Under the pieces are notes generated by a model. That model saw nothing but the letters and a program-made list of their open reading frames with translations, was not told the origin of the DNA and searched no databases. Both the position numbers and the translations under genes were made by a program. Shown piece by piece: positions 5,039 to 6,324 of a stretch of DNA of 6,324 nucleotides (position 1 is the stretch's first letter; every line of letters begins with the position of its first letter). The DNA comes from Nanobdellota archaeon (GTDB taxonomy: Archaea > Nanobdellota > Nanobdellia > Pacearchaeales > GW2011-AR1): NCBI GenBank assembly GCA_018830685.1, contig JAHJRR010000098.1:1-6324 (forward strand), in the 5' to 3' direction.

Positions 5039-6252
5039 CCTCTTATTGCCTCCACAGGATTTTGTTTTGCTGCATTCATTGCAGGTAATATTCCTGAAAT
5101 TGCGCCGACTAAGAAACTTCCTGCAAGAGCAAAAAAGATTAATAAAAAACTTATGTCTGGTTTAGTTTCTGTACCAAGAAAACTATTGATTCCTGAAGTT
5201 CCAAGATAGCTTATGCTTATTCCAATAATTATTCCGATTATTCCTCCTGCCAAACCTAAAAGTCCGGCCTCCACAAAGAATTGATAGAATATATTTTCAT
5301 TTTTGGCTCCGAGAGCTTTCATTATTCCAATCTCTTTTCTTCTCTCGATTACAGAGGTTGCCATAGTATTTGCAATTCCAATTGCACCGACGACAATCGA
5401 GATTAATGCTATGATTACAATGAATGCTTGAATTCCAAAAAGAATCTGATTGATAGATTCGAATTGAGCTTCGAGTGTGGAAACATCAAAATCTTCTTGC
5501 CCAATTTTAACGCCCCTTCTTTGTCTAAGTAATTTTTCAATATCCTCTTTTGCCTTATTAATTGAATCTTTATCTTTTGGGATTACAGAAATAATGTCTA
5601 CATTATCTCTAGAGTTTGTTAAATCCTCCAGAGATTTTTGGTTGATATAGATTGAATTATCTGTTATGAAACTCCCTTTGCCCTCAAGAATTCCTATTAC
5701 TCTGAAATCTACATCATTAATTTTTAATTTGTTTCCAACTTCGATTTGTTTTCCAAAAGAGTTCTTGTCCTTATCTGCTATATTCTTCCCAATCATTATA
5801 ACGCTTTCCTCTCCCTTTTCCATTAATCTCCCTGAAGAAACCTCCATACTGTTAATTTCATAAACATCCTTTATCATCTCATTGTTTGGTAAAGATGTTG
5901 CACTAAGAAAAGATATTATATTATTGAATTCTACTCTCGTTGTTTTTATATTCTGAGGAATTGCGTACTCCACCGAGCTTAATTTTCCTATTGCATCTGC
6001 ATCTTGTTTCGTTAGCGGATTTGAAACGCCAGTTCCCGGAGGACCCATCCCAGTTAATCCTCCTGCTTGAACAGAGATTACTTCTACAGAAGCTATATTG
6101 AATTGAGAGCTAACAGTTTCTTGAAGGGTATTTCCTAACGAGATTAAAGAGACGACCGCCGCGATTCCGATTAAGATTCCTAAAAGAGTTAACCAACTAC
6201 GGATTCCACGACGTCTCAGATTTTTTGAACCAAGAACAAGATAATCTTTCAT
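5035..6252 (-). CDS. MacB/FtsX-like ABC transporter permease, first gene of the operon
   Basis: This 405-residue paralogue of the next gene has helix 1 at about 20-40 (LTLLGILIGIAAVVSLISLG), an external domain at about 45-262 and three C-terminal helices at about 271-295, 328-350 and 367-390. Family marks are NTMATSVIERRKEIGIMKAL (295-314) and GAISGILPAMNAAKQNPVEA (383-402). The external domain differs from that of its partner by a glycine-proline-rich stretch (GGLTGMGPPGTG, 64-75). Two different permeases in one operon suggest a heterodimer, rather than the homodimer of MacB itself. The start at 6252 is supported by a TATA-like sequence about 26 bases upstream and the lack of a Shine-Dalgarno sequence. 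No ATPase gene is co-transcribed upstream from this promoter, so the ATPase must come from elsewhere. It may work with the COG1361-like protein (inference). Confidence 0.9.
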   Translation of the reverse strand: MKDYLVLGSKNLRRRGIRSWLTLLGILIGIAAVVSLISLGNTLQETVSSQFNIASVEVISVQAGGLTGMGPPGTGVSNPLTKQDADAIGKLSSVEYAIPQNIKTTRVEFNNIISFLSATSLPNNEMIKDVYEINSMEVSSGRLMEKGEESVIMIGKNIADKDKNSFGKQIEVGNKLKINDVDFRVIGILEGKGSFITDNSIYINQKSLEDLTNSRDNVDIISVIPKDKDSINKAKEDIEKLLRQRRGVKIGQEDFDVSTLEAQFESINQILFGIQAFIVIIALISIVVGAIGIANTMATSVIERRKEIGIMKALGAKNENIFYQFFVEAGLLGLAGGIIGIIIGISISYLGTSGINSFLGTETKPDISFLLIFFALAGSFLVGAISGILPAMNAAKQNPVEAIRG

Positions 6253-6273
6253 GTGATAAATAGATAAAAAGAG

Positions 6274-6283
6274 TTTTTATATT
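6274..6283 (-). promoter_or_regulatory. Leaderless promoter of the permease operon
   Basis: The minus strand reads AATATAAAAA, with TATAAAAA at 6281-6274, centred about 26 bases before the ATG at 6252. This predicts transcription starting at the start codon and marks this gene as first in its operon. The preceding TTCTTAA does not strongly resemble a BRE. Confidence 0.6.
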
Positions 6284-6308
6284 TTAAGAAAGGATTTAGT
6301 CATTTAGT

Positions 6309-6317
6309 TATCTCCGA
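6309..6317 (-). promoter_or_regulatory. TCGGAGATA motif upstream of the permease promoter
   Basis: The minus strand reads TCGGAGATA here, 26 to 28 bases before the TATA box. The same nine bases lie in the same orientation upstream of the methyltransferase TATA box (2534-2542), and in the other orientation at 2428-2436. It may be a shared regulatory site or the edge of an intergenic repeat; the flanking GCTTCGC reaches the window end, so its extent is unknown. Confidence 0.35.
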
Positions 6318-6324
6318 GCGAAGC

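Noticed and set aside
1..6324. Depletion of CTAG or GTAC as a hint to the methyltransferase target
   Set aside because: Both tetramers occur several times by eye, CTAG is commonly rare in prokaryotes, and the window is too short to draw a conclusion.

Overview
The window looks like a piece of an AT-rich archaeal chromosome. The strongest signs are transcriptional. Several genes have an archaeal TATA-box-like octamer centred about 25 to 28 bases before the start codon and no Shine-Dalgarno sequence, as expected for leaderless mRNAs. The gene content agrees: a TrmB-family regulator, a COG1361-type S-layer-domain membrane protein and MacB/FtsX-like permeases. The compact genome style would suit a small-genome (DPANN-like) archaeon such as a Woesearchaeota or Pacearchaeota relative, but that lineage guess is weak.

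Layout, left to right. (1) 1-79, minus: the acidic N-terminus of a gene that runs off the window. (2) 211-588, minus: a 125-residue protein I do not recognise, with a strong ribosome binding site. (3) 589-726: a divergent promoter region with two small inverted repeats. (4) 727-1452, plus: a TrmB-type regulator. (5) 1501-2373, plus: a secreted, membrane-anchored COG1361-like protein with its own leaderless promoter. (6) 2374-2590: an intergenic region holding a T-rich terminator and a perfect 13-bp inverted repeat whose right arm is a palindrome just upstream of the next promoter. (7) 2591-3403, plus: a beta-class amino-group DNA methyltransferase, probably N4-cytosine, followed at once by a 23-codon ORF (3410-3481) in the position where a restriction gene could sit. 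(8) 3577-3738, minus: a 53-residue two-helix membrane protein supported by a well-placed TATA box. (9) 6252 down to 3836, minus: two paralogous MacB/FtsX-like permeases that overlap by ATGA and are driven by one leaderless promoter.

How the genes may work together: the two permeases need an ABC ATPase to function, and none is present here. The COG1361-like protein and the TrmB regulator are the kinds of gene often found beside such permeases in archaea. A plausible reading (inference) is a regulator, surface protein and exporter locus into which a methyltransferase with its flanking repeats, and the small membrane-protein gene, were inserted or shuffled. I found no RNA gene, CRISPR array or insertion sequence, and no convincing evidence of an entirely new system. 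The most interesting parts are the inverted repeat beside the apparently orphan methyltransferase, a related 9-base motif upstream of the permease promoter, and the small untracked genes.
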